A DNA stretch of 64,000 nt from an uncultured Pseudomonadota bacterium (GTDB lineage Bacteria > Pseudomonadota > Alphaproteobacteria > Rs-D84). Position 1 is the first letter of the stretch, and the number at the start of each line of letters is the position of its first letter. Below the pieces are notes generated by a model that had not been told where the DNA came from, did not search any database, and was given only the letters and a program-made list of their open reading frames with translations. Location of the stretch: assembly GCA_900320405.1 (NCBI GenBank), contig OOHM01000002.1, positions 1 to 64,000 on the forward strand, in the 5' to 3' direction. The position numbers and the translations under genes are program-made. Below, piece by piece: positions 62,667 to 64,000 of this stretch.

Positions 62667-62699
62667 TTATCTTATAATAATTATAGTTTTTTTGTTCAT
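62667..62699 (-). CDS. Candidate ileS leader peptide MNKKTIIIIR
   Basis: A 10-codon frame read on the minus strand: ATG AAC AAA AAA ACT ATA ATT ATT ATA AGA then TAA. Four consecutive codons are for isoleucine, two of them AUA, which needs a minor tRNA. A GC-rich segment and a terminator hairpin with a T run follow before ileS. This is the layout of ribosome-mediated attenuation, in which lack of charged tRNA-Ile would stall the ribosome and favour read-through into ileS. The ribosome binding site is weak (AAAGTG), and one possible -10 box, TATAAT at 62680-62685, overlaps the Ile codons, so the frame may not be transcribed. Confidence 0.5.
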   Translation of the reverse strand: MNKKTIIIIR

Positions 62700-62711
62700 T
62701 GCGTACACTTT

Positions 62712-62717
62712 AATATA
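62712..62717 (-). promoter_or_regulatory. Possible -10 box upstream of ileS leader peptide
   Basis: TATATT on the minus strand, 12 bases before the leader ATG; the -35 region is poor. The rival -10 box at 62680-62685 would start transcription inside the frame. Confidence 0.35.
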
Positions 62718-62811
62718 TAAAATTTTAAATTTCCAGTATTTTATTATCTTGCATAAAAATATTGACTGATGCACTTTTTGTGGAATAGTTAAAAAGAACA
62801 AAGGGATGAAA

Positions 62812-63375
62812 ATGAAAAATAATAAAAAATTAGATTCATGTTTGGGATATGTCGCGTGGTTTGGTGATTACGCAATTGCGGCCGCAACCGGCGTATTTAT
62901 TGCAGGGCGAAAAGTTCGTGAAGATATTATGGATGTGGAAAATATGACAAAATGGGTTCCCGTGTTCAAGACATATAAAAAACATTTTGTTGAGCATGTG
63001 AAAAAACACAACAATGATAAATTGTCTGTACGGGCGTTTACGCGGTATTTCGCGGGTACACAAAAATATAATCCGTTTGTAGAAATTGATAAGAAAAATC
63101 TTGGTGGCATTGTCGACAAGATAAACAACGCATATTGCGTATCATTGACATATTTTGAAGAAACCGAACACCAACGCGCGATGCCACAATCGTGCAAATT
63201 TGATGATTATATCATACAATTTGCATCCGATGGCACCGTGTGGTGCGGTGGCATACGCGGAAACGGATACATAAGTATTGTTGATTATAAGAATAAACAG
63301 ATTAAACCTGTGACACCAATATCACCAGAATTATCCGATTATTTGGCAAAATTGGTTATGCAGAAAGCACGGTAG
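62812..63375 (+). CDS. Hypothetical protein, 187 aa
   Basis: A protein starting MKNNKKLDSCLGYVAWFGDY. I prefer the ATG at 62812, because the one at 62806 touches the AAAGGG ribosome binding site. Residues about 12-32 are mildly hydrophobic (YVAWFGDYAIAAATGVFIAG) and may be a membrane-proximal helix. A basic helical region (KTYKKHFVEHVKKHNNDK) and a beta-rich C-terminus (IIQFASDGTVWCGGIRGNGYISIVD) follow. TTGACT lies upstream as a possible -35 box. I do not recognise a family. Confidence 0.65.
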   Translation: MKNNKKLDSCLGYVAWFGDYAIAAATGVFIAGRKVREDIMDVENMTKWVPVFKTYKKHFVEHVKKHNNDKLSVRAFTRYFAGTQKYNPFVEIDKKNLGGIVDKINNAYCVSLTYFEETEHQRAMPQSCKFDDYIIQFASDGTVWCGGIRGNGYISIVDYKNKQIKPVTPISPELSDYLAKLVMQKAR

Positions 63376-63444
63376 AATTGCATAACGGCGGCGACAGGTG
63401 TAAAGCAATCGTCACAACCGCGAACTATGCTACGGCGCAACACT

Positions 63445-63490
63445 GAAAAATTTTAAATGCGCACTTTACTGTGCGCATTAACAATTTTTC
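63445..63490 (-). terminator. Terminator after tRNA-Thr
   Basis: AATGCGCAC-TTTACT-GTGCGCATT is a perfect 9-bp stem, with outer GAAAAATT/AATTTTTC pairing and T-rich flanks. Confidence 0.8.
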
Positions 63491-63491
63491 G

Positions 63492-63567
63492 TGGTGCCGG
63501 TGATAAGACTCGAACTTACGACCCCCTCATTACGAATGAGATGCTCTACCAACTGAGCTACACCGGC
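63492..63567 (-). tRNA. tRNA-Thr (anticodon CGU)
   Basis: A 76-base gene on the minus strand: acceptor GCCGGTG/CACCGGC, anticodon loop TTCGTAA (CGU), T loop TTCGAGT, discriminator A and encoded CCA (63492-63494). Confidence 0.96.
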
Positions 63568-63579
63568 ATTGCGACACAC

Positions 63580-63608
63580 ACTTTACATAACAATATTCCC
63601 TTTTTCAA
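63580..63608 (-). promoter_or_regulatory. Promoter of tRNA-Thr
   Basis: TTGAAA (63603-63608) and TAAAGT (63580-63585) with a 17-base spacer on the minus strand, inside the 3' end of the upstream gene. Confidence 0.55.
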
Positions 63609-63996
63609 GCATTTTGATTGTGGTGCGCCGAATTTTTTCCCACACATCGCCAATTTCACCGACGCGCACCCCCGGGTATACCGGCGTTTCATCATTCACA
63701 CCGAATACGCGACGAAAATCAGGCACGGTTTTTATAACCGTGGCCATTTGTTCCGCTCTTATTTCCCATACCGCACCCGGTGTCATATCGTGACCGGTAT
63801 ATATGCATAATTCCCCGTTCATAAAGTATCCACGCGGGAAATTGTCCATTGCATATCTTATATGCGGATAATGCAAATTTATTAGCATTTCCATATGTCC
63901 GCCGGGAAACCCGTTTGGTGCAACGGTAAGCCCCACATCCGGCATTATTATAAATGCGCGACGCGTTGTATGAAAATCCGTGGCGGAATTTGGCAC
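63583..63996 (-). CDS. Hypothetical protein, possibly cut at window end
   Basis: A 137-residue frame that opens at GTG 63996, four bases from the window edge, so the real start may lie outside. It reads MPNSATDFHTTRRAFIIMPDV and has PHIRYAMDNFPRGYFMNGELCIYTGHDM and a C-terminal VGEIGDVWEKIRRTTIKML. There is no signal peptide or membrane helix in the visible part. Its stop codon lies within the tRNA-Thr promoter. I do not recognise a family. Confidence 0.55.
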   Translation of the reverse strand: MPNSATDFHTTRRAFIIMPDVGLTVAPNGFPGGHMEMLINLHYPHIRYAMDNFPRGYFMNGELCIYTGHDMTPGAVWEIRAEQMATVIKTVPDFRRVFGVNDETPVYPGVRVGEIGDVWEKIRRTTIKMLEKGNIVM

Positions 63997-64000
63997 TATA

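Noticed and set aside
62680-62685. TATAAT as the definite -10 box of ileS
   Set aside because: No acceptable -35 box lies 16-18 bases upstream (GTGTAC), and the bases are explained by Ile codons. It cannot be excluded and is named as the main rival to the attenuator reading.
63376-63444. Small RNA or third copy of the AGCCTTGGCGAA element before the tRNA-Thr terminator
   Set aside because: Only GCCGTAGC is shared and the flanks do not pair; nothing else supports an RNA gene.

Overview
The window reads as a gene-dense chromosomal segment of a Gram-negative alphaproteobacterium. Evidence: lipid A and LPS export genes (lpxD, lptF, lptD), Skp, Pal and a TolC-type channel; an alphaproteobacterial-type SspB; sigma-32 (RpoH); parAB beside rsmG; accBC; and tRNA genes that encode their CCA ends. 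Several normally linked housekeeping clusters are broken up: dnaX is far from ybaB, nusA has no rimP or ylxR neighbour, and rnpA has no rpmH. This suggests a reduced, rearranged genome such as those of uncultured gut or host-associated alphaproteobacteria; that placement is inference. I see no rRNA, IS element, prophage or CRISPR array. No gene-free stretch exceeds about 220 bases.

Layout. 1-2.8 kb: 5'-terminal part of an exported protein, a small unknown gene, der and a Yip1-like membrane protein. 2.9-8 kb: dnaX, a lone type IV pilin-like gene with an OmpA-like lipoprotein, then the envelope run skp-lpxD-fabZ. 8-12.6 kb (minus): a VirD4/TraG-like coupling ATPase in one unit with two lipoproteins (COG3014-like and LpoB-like), followed by a VIT-family transporter. 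12.7-15 kb: rsmE-rluB and a TPR protein. 15-18.5 kb: rpoH overlapping a porin-like gene, and yfgM-bamB. 18.6-22.6 kb: nusA-infB. 22.8-28.5 kb: a tightly overlapping unit lptF-lptD-surA-rlmN-TrpF-like barrel. 28.6-36 kb (minus): tRNA-Val, ybaB, pnp, rpsO, truB, mutS, xseB, infC, UDG. 36.9-41.5 kb: pal, parAB with two variant parS-like sites, rsmG, and a TPR membrane protein. 41.5-46 kb: a MacAB-TolC-type export operon. 46-51 kb: tRNA-Cys, recF, sspB, an unknown gene, accBC, yidD, rnpA. 51-64 kb: mreB, tRNA-Val, metG, an unknown gene with queH, fabD-unknown-fabG-mnmG, nth, ileS, unknown genes and tRNA-Thr.

The most noteworthy signals are regulatory. The ileS leader can encode a 10-residue peptide with four consecutive isoleucine codons, followed by a terminator hairpin before ileS, which is the layout of a ribosome-mediated attenuator. 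Seven genes have a -10 box only 6-9 bases before the ATG and no Shine-Dalgarno sequence, implying leaderless mRNAs. infC appears to start at AUU. Two TTTCATATGAAA palindromes upstream of parAB look like divergent parS sites. pnp and nusA have long structured leaders. Among proteins, the coupling-ATPase/lipoprotein operon, a cysteine-free family-4-like uracil-DNA glycosylase, the lone pilin and the TrpF-like barrel are the ones to follow up.
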